Assembly (NCBI RefSeq): GCF_029227915.1
Contig: NC_079888.1
Coordinates: 6,815,001 to 6,879,000 of the forward strand
Reading direction: 5' to 3'
Source: Hydractinia symbiolongicarpus
Taxonomy: Eukaryota; Cnidaria; Hydrozoa; Anthoathecata; Hydractiniidae
DNA length: 64,000 bases
Below, one piece after another: positions 24,101 to 34,639 of the stretch. Both the position numbers and the translations under genes were made by a program. Under the pieces are notes generated by a model. That model worked only from the letters and a program-made list of their open reading frames with translations, was not told where the DNA came from and did not search any database. Each line of letters starts with the position of its first letter. Position 1 is the stretch's first letter.

Positions 24101-25593
24101 TTGAATTCGTAAAAATAAATTCTCTTAAAAAAATTTTATTCGCGAAATTTATTCATGCGCAAAATTGCTTCGCTTCAGGTAAATTTTTGCGTGTTCCATA
24201 ATGTTCTGTAATGATTTCCGTCTTAACGATACTGAAGCCACATAGTCAGACAAGTAGTCATTTAAAAAGAAATATTTATTACTTACAGCGTTACTTTGAG
24301 TTATTTTAATATCACCATCAATTAAGTATGGTAACTAAAAAGATGATGAGGAAAGTTTCTAAATTTGATAACTAGCTACTTGTAACAAAAAATTAATTAA
24401 GATTCATACATTGGGAAAATCCAGTCCTAAAGTGTCTTTAACATCGAACCAACATGAACGATCATACGTTGGACCTAAAAATTAGAAAGTAACAAAAAAT
24501 GAAGGGATAGATGTTTTTCAACGCAAAAAAACATTATCTTTGCAAAGAATAATTTCCATTTTCAACATTAACCACAAAGATCTTTTATATTAACACGAAA
24601 ACTGTCTGTCCGTCTGTGACCGGCAAAGTCAATTATAGTTTCTACTATTTTAAAAGCGCCTATAAAACATCTCCGAAAAACTCTTTTTCTATTTTATAAA
24701 ACTTGTGTTTACTTTTTCAATTGGCTAGAACAAATCACGTGATAAAATAAATAATTTTATTAGCAAAGAATTTTGCTATTGTATTATAATTTACAGTGAC
24801 GAATTTTAAGGGATTCAATTGCTTTGTTTATAAAATAATGTACGGGAAAAGTAACGTTAAATTGTTATTGTCGATTTTGTTTAAAACTTTTGTTTGCGTT
24901 TTATTTAATAAAATAAACAACAACAAAAATTGTTTTCTGATGAATAAAAGTTTTTTAGAGTGGAAACTTCCACGGGTTTAAACAAGTAATAAATGTAATT
25001 CTATAAATTGATGTCAAAATAACAGACAAAATGGTAGTACTGAAACAATGTTATCTTGTGTTTTTTTTTCTGTACAGCATATGAGATATAAAACAATACT
25101 GATATCACCATATGGAGGTATTTTACACCTGCGTGATTTTACAGTTCAATTAGATTGGTCTTAAAAATGTTGAACCACTTGCCTAGTCCTGGCAGCAAAC
25201 AAAGGTGAATAATGAAACAATAAACTGGACATACCATCACCAACTTCATATAGCTTGTCTTGAAAATCAGTTTTTGTGTATCCAAGCAACAATCGAGCTG
25301 GTTGAGCAAGCTGAAAAATAAAATATATCGCTAAGTAAAAATTAAGAAAAAAAAACATAACTCAAGAAGATTTAGCTCACAAATTCTCTACCAATTAAAC
25401 TCAAAACAAATTCAAGTTATTCGTTAATATTATTTTGAAATTATTTCCCGCAAATTCTGTTTACTCTTGAAGCCGCAAAAATAGGTATTTGCAGGACACT
25501 ATGACATTAGATACCCACAAAAATATACTTTAAAATGAAAAAGGTTTAACTCACCCCTCTGATCTTCCAGTACGCTAGAACAATAGGTGCCAT
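21183..25593 (-). CDS. Mu-class glutathione S-transferase, copy B (11 exons)
   Basis: Exons on the minus strand: 25593-25555, 25310-25235, 24474-24410, 24334-24287, 23509-23476, 23042-22993, 22851-22786, 22060-21968, 21779-21690, 21541-21521, 21266-21183. Exon lengths (39, 76, 65, 48, 34, 50, 66, 93, 90, 21, 84) equal those of copy A one by one; 221 residues. Catalytic Tyr8, cis-Pro62, Gln73-Ser74 and Tyr117 are kept. By my reading 27 of 221 residues differ from copy A. Sixteen of these are in exons 7 and 8, where A has 'VTMAYFAATAEEFE' and B has 'VKFLYWSKTAEEYE'; in mu-class structures this helix borders the electrophile pocket. It is an intact, probably functional cytosolic detoxification enzyme. 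Introns carry repeats absent from copy A. Confidence 0.92.
21370..21490. repeat. Short degenerate repeat, (TCGCTAACATGCAGAT)n
   Basis: About six units of the type 'CTCGCTAACATGCAGATCGT', 'CTCGGTAACATGCAAACG' and 'CTTGCTAACATG' lie in the intron between exons 11 and 10 of GST B. The motif GCTAACAT is shared with the minisatellite at 63040-63437. Confidence 0.6.
22155..22395. repeat. Minisatellite (GGTAGCGTGGGAGAGTGGT)n in GST B intron 7
   Basis: About ten irregular units, each built on GGTAGCGTGGGAGAGTGGTGG or a shorter form with GTTGC. The purine-rich strand is the plus strand. Open frames on the opposite strand (Pro/His/Thr-rich) are by-products of the repeat. Confidence 0.9.
22505..22590. 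repeat. CCCGTGGA-type repeat fragment in GST B intron 7
   Basis: 'CAGTGGAAAAATCCACGGGT' followed by 'GACCCGGTCCCATTTTGATC'. It is a fragment of the family noted at 3640. Confidence 0.5.
23735..24185. repeat. Diffuse repeat field with 'GCGAAAT / AATAAATTCCTACG' motifs
   Basis: Within GST B intron 4 the words AATTCGC, GCGAAA, AAATTCCTACGTAAA and AATTTTTC recur many times. One 50-bp segment is repeated almost directly ('AATAAATTCCTACGTAAA' near 23989 and near 24029, each followed by 'TTTTAGCAATTCGC'). The equivalent intron of GST A has only a trace of the motif, 'TTTATTTTCGCGAATTTACG' near 15908. Confidence 0.65.
24600..24985. repeat. CCCGTGGA-family insertion in GST B intron 2
   Basis: It starts near 'AACTGTCTGTCCGTCTGTGA' and ends with 'GAGTGGAAACTTCCACGGGT'. 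It accounts for most of the length difference between this intron and its counterpart in GST A, which carries a different insertion. Confidence 0.55.
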
Positions 25594-25842
25594 GTCTTTT
25601 TTTGGTTACTGTAATATATTTCCCTATAAGATAAAAAAGATACAAAACAAAGTCAATGACCAAAGAGAAAACAGCACATCTTTTTTCAACTGCATGTATT
25701 AATCTTCAAGCACTGAGACACTAAGTCACTTTAGGCGCGGCATATTTGTATATCTTTAAATAATCTAGAAAATTCCTTCCTATAAAAATAGCTTAATCAA
25801 GCATTTATTAATAAAAAGCATTTACCAATATGGAATTTTCCA

Positions 25843-25879
25843 TATCAAAATGGCTTACATGGGGTAAGCCATTTTGATA
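25843..25879. repeat. Perfect 16-bp inverted repeat upstream of GST B
   Basis: 'TATCAAAATGGCTTAC' at 25843-25858 is followed, after 5 bp, by its exact reverse complement at 25864-25879. It lies 250 bp upstream of the GST B start codon. It could be an operator-like site, a cruciform or a small transposon footprint. Confidence 0.8.
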
Positions 25880-26853
25880 AATAATAAACCTGCTCATATT
25901 GAAAAAAGTATTTATCATTTACTTTCTTATTAAACACTTTTAAAAATCCTAGACTTTTTGTTCTCTTCCTGTTGTCTCATGAAAACTCATCAGATCAAGA
26001 ACTGTTCTATTATCTTCTGTGAGTCTACTGTTTTTATCAAACTAATTCATGCGACTGAAATCAACTAATTAATTTAGAATGACTTATTCACCTTTATCCA
26101 CACTGTTTTTCCTCTTTTATAGAACAACTCTACGTTCACCACTTTATTTTGCTTGAGGTCAAATCTTTATTTAAAAAAAAAAACACCATAAAACATACAA
26201 CAATGTTTTTTTATCGCATCAAAGTAAATAGGATTACACAACATTTTGAAAATGATGAAACACATTTGTTGCAAAATAAAAAATAAACATAAATATAAAT
26301 ATAAAAAAGAAAACAAAAATAAACAAACAAACATTCTCTCATGGCCTAGTAAGTCATATATTTATACTGCTGGTTTTTGATTGTATCACATGTCACACAC
26401 TTTTTATATTTGTACAACAAAAATAAACATCAAGACAATAACATCAGAGTATCATAATGCGAAGCATGTTAACACCAACAGCTTAAATATTTTTCATCAT
26501 TGCAAGTTTACTTTTATACATAAACAAACTCATGACAATTTTCCACATCACGTAGAGTAAATATGTTGTTACTATATCCCACATAATTACTTATAAACGT
26601 GTAGGAAAAATTGTAGGAAAATTCAACACTTAAAAATCATCATTAGACATAATTACTTCCATGTTATATGATCTTGTTGTACGTGGCGTAGGAAAAATAC
26701 TTGAAATATTTTTCTGGTTGATACCATGCTAACCTGATCATACATTATTGAATAAGTAAAAAGGTTGGAATAAATGTGTATTTTCCCACCTGTTTATATT
26801 TTGTAGAATGTACGTGTTTAGCAGAAGTAACTAGTAGTAAAAAAAGGAATTCA

Positions 26854-27051
26854 AATGAATGAATGAATGAATGAAGGAATGAAGAAATGAATGAATGAAT
26901 GAAGGAATGAAACAATGAATGAATGAATTAATAAATAAATAAATGGAAGGATCTTTGGATGGATAAATGAATGAACAAATGAATAAATGGATAAATGAAT
27001 AACTGAATGAGTTAGTGAATAAATAAATAAATGAGTGCTGAATGAATAAAA
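26854..27051. repeat. (ATGA)n microsatellite
   Basis: About 200 bp of imperfect AATG/ATGA tetranucleotides with AATA and GGAT variants. The long open frame on the minus strand (Ile/His/Ser/Phe-rich) is a product of the repeat. Confidence 0.95.
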
Positions 27052-27449
27052 GGGAACAATTAAACATAGGAAACGTTTACTTAATTATATTTATAATTAG
27101 TTAAATATTAAATCAAAACAGCAACGTGCATTGTACAAATGTTGTTATATACAATACAATAATTAAATTGGTAAAATTTAAATTACTTGCTTGTTGTATG
27201 TATACATTATGTCTGTTTTTTTATCATTTCTGTTGGTCCGTCTCATGTAGCAAAGTTTGCAATAGCAAATAACATACAAGTACTTCTGCATGTACTTGTA
27301 TAAGTTTTGTTGATTTCAAATAAAAAAAACAAATGTGAGTTTTTGAGCTCTCATTTTAAAAATGGTTTGCAAAGACGTTGTTTTAATTCTGGCGCTATTG
27401 CTGACAGTAAAAGTGAAAATAACTGAGTGCAAAACACGAAAACAACGCA

Positions 27450-28293
27450 AACATTTTTAGGTGCGACCATGGTTATTAGAAACTGTCAGTAACTGCGATC
27501 TCTGGCTACTGAAGAGTCATATCAAAGTCTGATGTACCAATTTCGCATGTCGGATAAAACCCTTTCCCTTTTCGTACCTATAATTGCCAGGGCGATTTAT
27601 CGAGTTCTTAAGAAAGATTATTTACGTTTGCCACAAACGGAGGAAGAGTGGAAAGTGCTGTCAGACAAAATAAACTTAAAGTGGCAGTTTCCCAATTGCA
27701 TAGGAGCTCTCGACGGAAAACATATTCCTATTAAGTTACACTGGATCTACATTTTACAACTATAAAGGATTCTATAATATAGTTCTATTGCCATTTGTTG
27801 ATAGTGAATACAAATTTATCTACGTAGACGTTAAGGCGTATTAGATATGGTGGAGTTTTAAGAAATATAGAGTGAAATAATTTATTGAGCAATGATTGGT
27901 TAGCCCTGCCACCACCGAAGCACATTCCACTGAGTGAAGATCCAGCGTGGGATCAGCTTGATTTATCAGAAATACCAACGTTATTGTTAAGGATGACGCA
28001 TTCGCATTATCAGAAAATTAATGAAATCTTTTTCCGAAAACACGCTTTGTGATGCCAAGCGAATTTTCAATTACAGGCTGAATAAGTGAAAACGCTTTTG
28101 GTATTTTATCGGCTAGATTTAGAATCATCAACAGCACAATTAATCTTTCTCCGAGTAAAACAACGAGCCTCGTTATGGCCATCGTAGCGCTACACAATAT
28201 GCTAATGGAAAAGTCTAAATACTTGTACGCACCAGTTGGTCTTGTCGACAAAGAAGATTTATTGACCAGGAATCGTATCGTTCCTGGTCAATG
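27450..28293 (+). pseudogene. Harbinger transposase (HARBI1-like DDE nuclease), frameshifted
   Basis: Fragments in order: 'VRPWLLETVS' (about 27462), 'MYQFRMSDKTLSLFVP', 'YLRLPQTEEEWKVLSDKIN', 'WQFPNCIGALDGKHIPIK' with the first catalytic Asp (to about 27735), then after a frameshift 'GSTFYNYKGFYNIVLLPFVD' and 'YKFIYVDV' with the second Asp, 'LALPPPKHIPLSEDP', 'DAKRIFNYRLNK' and 'ENAFGILSARFRIINST' with the region of the third acidic residue, ending 'VGLVDKEDLLTRNRIVPGQ'. Several frameshifts and in-frame stops mean no active transposase can be made. The family cuts and inserts the element DNA. Confidence 0.85.
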
Positions 28294-28407
28294 AAGGGAA
28301 ATGGCTGAATTCTCAAAGGACTTACAAACTTGCGCACAGAGAAAATCTAGTTCAAATGCAAAAGAAATATGTGATATCTTGGCAATGGAATATACTTGTA
28401 TAAATTA

Positions 28408-28875
28408 TCATAAAATATTTACAGAAAACACTACAAGTTTGCATAAATACAATAAAACTGTTTTTTTTATAAAATCTAGACCATATAATTGAAAGTTTGT
28501 TGTTGTAATTACTGTTGTAAACCCGGGAACCGTAGTAGTTGAAACGTGATGGAAGATATCGGAATCTCCTGAGTGATTTGTTGTTCTCCCAGTTTGAGTT
28601 CTTTCAGGACCGTGGAAAGTACCAGTTTGGTGGCCTTCATTGTAGCTGAAGGGTAACGAAATTGAAGGAACGGTTGTCAGTTGTCCATTCTGAAACCTTG
28701 TGTCAAACAGAAGCTGTTGTATTTGAAGTTTACACTTTTCTCGGGTGTACATATTTTCTATGTCAAGCAAATTCTTTGAAATCATTTTACCAAACAATTG
28801 TTCTAGTTTTTCGCTTTTATTAGGACTAAGGTTTTGGTTTTCAAATGCGGAAGACATCTGACGAGACTCATCCAA
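28408..28875 (-). pseudogene. BESS-motif protein of the Harbinger element, C-terminal part
   Basis: Open frame of 155 codons. Residues about 23-63 ('SEKLEQLFGKMISKNLLDIE' onwards to 'KCKLQIQQLLFDTRFQ') have the pattern of a BESS protein-interaction motif: a Phe, a short helix, then 'K.QIQ.LLF'. MADF-BESS or Myb-like proteins are the second gene of many PIF/Harbinger elements and help the transposase bind the ends. No MADF domain is visible upstream in frame, so the gene is truncated. Its orientation, facing the transposase inside one pair of inverted repeats, supports this. Confidence 0.55.
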
Positions 28876-29233
28876 TCACTCTAACGCTTTTAACATAACT
28901 CTGTCTGCCACAGATACATCTTGATCTTTTTGACACTAGATGACTTTTTCCATTTATGCGCAATGCTTAATAGCAGCTGTTACACTTGATATTGCATTGC
29001 ACAAATACTTGCACAAGCACTTGTATCTTATTTGCTATTGCAAATTTTCTTACGTGTAACGGACCCTAAACATTTATGGTCATGTATTTTCAATTAGTAT
29101 AGATGTATCACACGATGAAGAGCTCCTTGTAATATGTGGGCAGTGAAAGTTCAGAGCTAGTGCAGACAATTTTTAGAAGCATGTTTTACCATGTTTTAAA
29201 ATGCAAAGTATTTTTTCATTCATCCCCAATTAA

Positions 29234-30376
29234 TTAGAAATATTCCGGACAATTATTTACACACTTTTCGAGTATCCACAAAGTTCGTTTTTGATAATCG
29301 GCATATTTCTCTGATAAATCAAAAGACATACAACACCAAATCAGAGTAATAAACATTCCCTGTTTTAATGCAGCTTCATGAAATTGTTGATAACTCCAAG
29401 GAATTACATCCTGACATTTCATGTCTATGCATATTCTGGAAAATTCGCTATAATAACTTTCAGTCATAAAATTAATATGCTTTTCAGTGTCCTCTGGTGA
29501 TACACTCAAGAATGCAAGTAACCCAAAATCAAAAAAAATATTACCAACAGCAAGAAATTGCCAATCAACAAACTTGCATTCACCATTATGATTGACCATA
29601 ACATTATTGATCCATAAATCACCATGTACAATAAAATCAGATCCTGACATCAACATAAAATTTGAAAATTTTTTCCCTATATCACCAGTAGCTTTTAATT
29701 TACTGACATAAGGTGCAAGGTGTTTTAGGGAAGAATCTCCAGTGACAAGATTTTCGATTTTTTCTAAATAATCATTAACTGTTGCGTGAAAGGCAGTGAG
29801 ACCAGTTGAAAATTTTTTGTGAAATTTACTAAGAAAGGGATACTTGCTTTCAAAATTTAAACTTTTTTGCTTTCCATACAAATAACCTACTGCATGAAAA
29901 CATGCAATCTTTTTTACAGCATTGACTAACTGGCAGGTTTCGAAACCTTTATTAAACTCAATCATTGTATGTGAAGGTGATAGATCTTCAAGTAACAAGA
30001 AAAAAGAATGTTTGTTACATTTACCGGCAACATAATGAGGTGCCATGTTATCAATCTCAGGAAATTTGCCACAACAAAAAACTTTCAAATCCTTCCAAAA
30101 TGACTGATAAAATCCTAATTCTGTAATATGAATATCATTCTCAATTAGAAAACTTTTATATTGAACACTTTGTGGCATGATTTTGATGAAAATATTTTTT
30201 GTCGTTTTATCAGAATCTTGTTGCATAATGCTAGCAGTCAATCTTTGACTAAACCAACCTGAATCAGTTGCAGCTGGTTTAATAGATTCAACCTCAATAG
30301 TCTTGTCGAATGATTGGAAAACAGTCTGTAACCATCCCTTTGTGACTTCTTCAATCAATGAAGGAATTTTCACCAT
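29234..30376 (-). CDS. CHK kinase-like / EcKinase family protein, intronless
   Basis: A complete 380-codon frame from ATG (30376) to stop. It has a protein-kinase-like fold of the aminoglycoside-phosphotransferase superclass. An Ile-Lys-Ile with Lys65 is the likely ATP-binding lysine, 'ITELGFYQ' carries the helix-C Glu86, 'LLLEDL' (128-132) is the hinge region, 'HGDLWINNVM' (251-260) is the Brenner-type catalytic loop, and 'KFVDWQ' (268-273) supplies the metal-binding Asp271. 'DFGLLAFL' follows at 283-290. Insect members phosphorylate ecdysteroids; related proteins occur widely in animals with unknown substrates, so small-molecule kinase is the safe call. All key residues are present. No intron is needed, which may reflect retroposition or natural intron loss. 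Confidence 0.88.
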   Translation of the reverse strand: MVKIPSLIEEVTKGWLQTVFQSFDKTIEVESIKPAATDSGWFSQRLTASIMQQDSDKTTKNIFIKIMPQSVQYKSFLIENDIHITELGFYQSFWKDLKVFCCGKFPEIDNMAPHYVAGKCNKHSFFLLLEDLSPSHTMIEFNKGFETCQLVNAVKKIACFHAVGYLYGKQKSLNFESKYPFLSKFHKKFSTGLTAFHATVNDYLEKIENLVTGDSSLKHLAPYVSKLKATGDIGKKFSNFMLMSGSDFIVHGDLWINNVMVNHNGECKFVDWQFLAVGNIFFDFGLLAFLSVSPEDTEKHINFMTESYYSEFSRICIDMKCQDVIPWSYQQFHEAALKQGMFITLIWCCMSFDLSEKYADYQKRTLWILEKCVNNCPEYF

Positions 30377-30439
30377 TTTGTTATTTTGACTATTTTGTAG
30401 TGAGTGTAAACGGATCTCTTGTTACTGCTGATCTTATTT

Positions 30440-30555
30440 TAAAATCTAAATGTTAAAATCAACAATGTTAGAATCGAACCCTGGTTTCCCGTACAGAGTA
30501 CTAGAGCTATAACTAATCTACGGCGCCACATAACCACTAATCTACAGCGCCACAA
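30440..30555 (-). mobile_element. tRNA-derived SINE head
   Basis: On the minus strand 'GTGGCGCCGTAGATTAGTTA' (A-box region) is followed by 'CAGGGTTCGATTCTAAC' (B box GGTTCGATTC at about 30472-30481). The A-box part is duplicated just upstream as 'GTGGCGCTGTAGATTAGTGG'. The fold is imperfect, so this is a SINE or decayed tRNA-like sequence rather than a working tRNA gene. It lies about 65 bp upstream of the EcKinase start codon. Confidence 0.5.
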
Positions 30556-30724
30556 TATCACATCAAAAGTAATGGTAACACAAATTATCAGTACTCATAT
30601 GCCACTTGGTGTTGCTTGGACATGTAAAAAAATTACAAAGAAGATTTCCCTTTTGTAGTAAAAATCCTAGCCAAATAATATTAGAGACTATAAAAGTGTA
30701 AATCATTCCTTTCTTGTCTATTTA

Positions 30725-31001
30725 TGTTTATCAATTAACCTTTATAATATCTATGCATCGATAAAGTTTGAATGCACACCCCTTAACAGGTCTAAATTTA
30801 CTGATGAAAGAAAATGTCCAAATTTGCTATTACTGAAATATGACATCATAATTTATGCAGCATAATTAAATCTGAAATTCTTTAAATGTGAATATCTTGA
30901 GAACAAAAAGAGCTTTTTAAAAAATTTAAAAAGACTTGTTAGCTAATTTTTTAAGCTCTATATATGTCCAACATCATTTTGTACCTTAGGTTCCCTTTAA
31001 A
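30725..31001 (-). mobile_element. MITE, AAAGGGAACCYAAGGTA family
   Basis: Read on the minus strand it begins 'TTAAAGGGAACCTAAGGTAC' and continues 'AAAATGATGTTGGACATATA', later 'GACCTGTTAAGGGGTGTGCA'. It matches the copy at 41041-41320 over its length, and the arms of 56293-56629. Confidence 0.75.
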
Positions 31002-31789
31002 AAACAATAACATATTTCTTTAGATATATTTTATCGTCTAAATGTGACATTAACCGACAATCTTACTGTTATTATACAGAAAAGACTTTTTATAAATTTT
31101 GTCAAAGTGTCTAAACTTTTTGAATTTTCTAAAACGTACAAAAACATGCCTAATAAATATAGTAAATTTATCTACATTTAAAGAAGAAAAATAAATGTGT
31201 TGAAGCTTTAAAAAAATTGTACTTTTTAAATCTTGACTCAGGCTGTCCATTTCTTGGTTGCTGTAACACTAACTCAAAAAATAACTTGAGTCATTATTTT
31301 TTGGTCCTCTGTCAAGAAAAAAAAATTCCTAAAAACCCCCTCACAGCAAAATTTTGTAACATGATGTAATACAGCAACTAACAGCTTTTCTGAGTTGTTC
31401 ACATCCTTCAAACCTACTCCAAACCACTTTTTTAAAAGCTGAAATACATGATCTGTTTAAACGCAAGATTTAAACCTGACGGATGAGTCATAGGTCAAAG
31501 CAGATTGTGTATTTTAAAAAAATCAAACATTTTGATCTGCCAAATTTGACCTATTTGTCATTCAAAAAAGATGGACGTGTTCATCTTTTTTATGGACGTG
31601 TTCATCTTATTGAAATTTCATAAATCTATTGTTTTAAACGTTTGACGACATGTATCAAAATATTATGCAAAAAATACAGTTGGAAACAAGAGTAAAAAAA
31701 CAATCAAGATAAAAACAAGAGAAAATGGCGAGAGCAAAAAAAAATTGAGTGTACCGAGGATTTTTTTAGAAATGGTGCAAACGAACCCG

Positions 31790-32085
31790 TCTGTGGGATG
31801 TAACGTTGGCTTCGTATAAAGACAAAAACATGAAAAATATTCGGAATAACTAGCACTCGTTGCTAAAAAACGAATTGTTGCAGCAAATTCTATGCTAGGG
31901 TTAAACGCAGTGCGCACCACTGTGTCTTGTTTTTGTATGGATGACTATATAATTGCAAGCAACTCATCAAAAACATCTGGACTTATTTTCAAAAACCTTT
32001 TGTATTTAAACGGGTCTTTTTTGCGATATTTGTGTGGTAAAGTGAATGTTACACCCAGATATTCTCTTCGTTTTAGTCAAACTTG
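31790..32085 (-). pseudogene. Harbinger transposase N-terminal fragment
   Basis: On the minus strand, split over frames: 'FLKISPDVF' and 'DELLAII', then 'KQDTVVRTAFNPSIEFAATI' and 'RFLATSASYSEYF'. The pattern KQDT..R.A..P...A.T.RFLATG.SY is the helical region ahead of the DDE domain in PIF/Harbinger transposases. The DDE part is missing. It is a different copy from the element at 27235-29066. Confidence 0.65.
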
Positions 32086-32654
32086 ACCCATACAGATATT
32101 TTCCTTTTTTCCTTTCTTTTCATTAAAACGGTCGCTATGATAATCTCGCAGGCAGCAGCCGCAGTAACACGTTTTTTCGTTTTGCTAGCACAATTCGAAA
32201 GACTTCCGTACCATGCGTTGTACGTTTAAACTGATTATGTGCAGACAAGAAACTTTTTACAAAGTTTCCCCTACAGGTTATCCATCAGGTTTTGACCTTC
32301 CGTTTAAACTGATCGTGTATTTCAGCCTTAAGATAACATAGTTTTGCGTGTTTAAATTTGATGTGAAGACCTGTGTACAGGGTCGGTTAATTCCTTTTTC
32401 CAGCCTTCGTGATGCACAGCAGCCAAAGAATTTTTTATGGGTGACCCAAATATGCATCAAAACAAACACGTTTTAGGGGTTGTTTAAGCACTGGAAATAA
32501 GTTTAAACTTGAATGAAAAATACAATTCTGGACTACAATCCTCAGTAGCGACATCGATCAAGGTGATTATCTTGACGAAAACAAACTTTCATAACATAAA
32601 CATACAAATCACGTGTCCACATCCCCGGCCATACATTCATTACGCTAAAATGCT

Positions 32655-32775
32655 TACGCAAACCTCGTCCCAGGGGTTCTTGTCCTTTTGACAGACCGGG
32701 CCGGCCAAGAAACCCTGAAAACAATAGAAGTAGAAGAGCCCAGGGGACAAAGTCCTACCGCGTGTTCCCAGGATT
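32655..32775. repeat. Palindromic MITE-like repeat, loosely related
   Basis: 'AAACCTCGTCCCAGGGGTTC' on the left and 'AGCCCAGGGGACAAAGTCCT' on the right give inverted ends similar to the copies at 4101, 6901 and 16797. The inside differs. Confidence 0.45.
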
Positions 32776-34639
32776 ATGCATTGGGGTTCCAATATCTAAA
32801 AAGATACAAGGTGCCTTTCTTGCTACTAGTAACCTACAACATGTAACAAATAGTAGAAAAAACAGATATATAGTAGATAAAAATGTACGCAATGCAGATA
32901 TAATCTCTATCTCTTCCCTTCTTTTCGCGTTTGTCGTTTTTACCCTATCCCCTCCCATCCACCCCTCCTGACTTTATTTAGGAAAAGCATATGTGTTTTT
33001 ATGGCGGTCTTCCTTTTAATTTGGCATTAAAGTGATAAGGCGTAAGACCTGGTGTTAAAAAGGTTCAAACTATGTTAACAAATAGTTGCGGAAAAATCAA
33101 ACTAGCAAAAGATCAAACTATTTTCGGTTGTAGTTTTTAATCCCTATTTAAAAATTAATCCATGGGATTAACCAAATTCCCAAGACAAGCTAGACACCTA
33201 CCGCCGTGTGGGCGGCAAATAATTGAAAAGCACCACGCTGTTGAGAAGCAAATAATCCTAGGCATGAGGTTGTTTCCAAGGCACTTTTCTCTTTGTTAAA
33301 GTTTTTTGTTAAAATTTGCACTTAAAAAATCAAAACGGGTCGGGACGGAGCAATTTTGTTCTTTTAGTTTTTTCCGTCCCTGTCCGCAAGAAAAATGTAT
33401 TCAACTTTCTATTTGGATAAGAGCGAGTCGAAACAGAATTTTTTTATCAAACAATCAGTTTCCAGAAATCACAATTGTCCGTCCTGAGCCGTTCCAATTC
33501 GTTTTTAAGTGGAAATCCACCTTTACGAGCTGTACCGCTCTCCATGATAACAGCTTCAAGACACGTGCGCAATGGAATTCTAATTTTTTGGGTGGAAGAT
33601 TGAAGAAAAAGAGAGTAAAGATCTTGCTGCGTCTACCAAAAGGCATTTTGTCAAATAAAACGAAAGAAGCTGTCGGAAGGAAAAATCGTACAAAAACTCG
33701 TACGTGTGCTTTGGCCTTTAGTGGAAACTAAGCCTTATAAAAATTGTAAACAATAATGGTAGATGTTTTTGCACGTTCATCATCATGTGATTTAGGTAAT
33801 TTTTCCAGTTTAAGTTGCTGTGACTATTGTTGTTCTTTGCCTACTTAGGTTATTTTTCTCCTGGTGTATATATAAGTTTTTTTGTTTTCCCTAAGGATGA
33901 TGAAAGGAGGAAGGAGGAACCAAAGGTTCTGCCCAATAAATAACGGGGAGTATTTATTTTCTAGCTTCAGCCTTGTAAAACTGAGTGCCTTCACCACCGC
34001 CGAGTGGTAAGCTAGAACTAGCTATTCAAATTGGGTATCTACATCAGTTTTTTTCCACAGCTAGCCTTTGAACAGTAGTCTGGAATGACTGTGCAAGTTA
34101 CACTGTTATTCCTGACTGATATGATAGTCTATATTTAGTCTATAATAATAGAAGCTATTTATTAGACGATTTATCTCTCCTATTTATGCTACGATACTGT
34201 TCCGTTGCATACTTGCAACGATTTTATTAGTAAAAACATATGGCCTCCTTTCGATGATCCAAATATATTTTCCTTTATTTATTTGTCAGAAGATATATAA
34301 ATAGCGTTTAGTTTGTTTTGATTTAAAGCTTACCTCCCACTTTAAATTTTTTTTTTTATCTTATCCTGTTTATAGTGTGTTGAGAATTAATAATTTAACA
34401 TTTATATGTTAGGTAAAATTCAAAATAATAAGCAAATATAAAGCCATATTTTCTTGTGTTTACAACCTGCTTTTGCATCGAAAGCCCCCATTATGTGCTA
34501 AAAAAAAATTCAGATTAAGCCAAGTTTGACGTCATCTCCCTAGTGGCAAAAAAGCCCCTTCAACATGTTGCTGCAAAACTCATGGAATAAACTTGCAGAA
34601 ATAGAAGAAATGTAAATTATTGCAACTATATACAGTACC

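Larger units (their letters stand above)
25594..27234. other. Upstream region of GST B, no further gene
   Basis: No supported coding exon. It contains a perfect 16-bp hairpin (25843-25879), AT-rich DNA with short blocks in common with the upstream region of GST A, and an (ATGA)n microsatellite (26854-27051). Confidence 0.5.
27235..29066. mobile_element. PIF/Harbinger DNA transposon, decayed
   Basis: Terminal inverted repeats of about 70 bp: left 'GGTCCGTCTCATGTAGCAAA' then 'TTTGCAATAGCAAATAACAT' (27235 onwards); right, on the opposite strand from 29066, 'GGGTCCGTTACACGTAAGAA' then 'TTTGCAATAGCAAATAAGAT'. Between them lie a broken DDE transposase (plus strand) and, facing it, the C-terminal part of a BESS-motif DNA-binding protein, the two-gene plan of this superfamily. 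I could not settle a 3-bp target duplication. The element is about 1.83 kb. Confidence 0.85.

Noticed and set aside
26831-27067. 78-codon Ile/His/Ser/Phe-rich frame on the minus strand
   Set aside because: Produced by the (ATGA)n microsatellite.
33306-33731. 141-codon open frame on the plus strand
   Set aside because: No recognisable motif, no support from splice sites or flanking signals, and it lies in a repeat-rich region.
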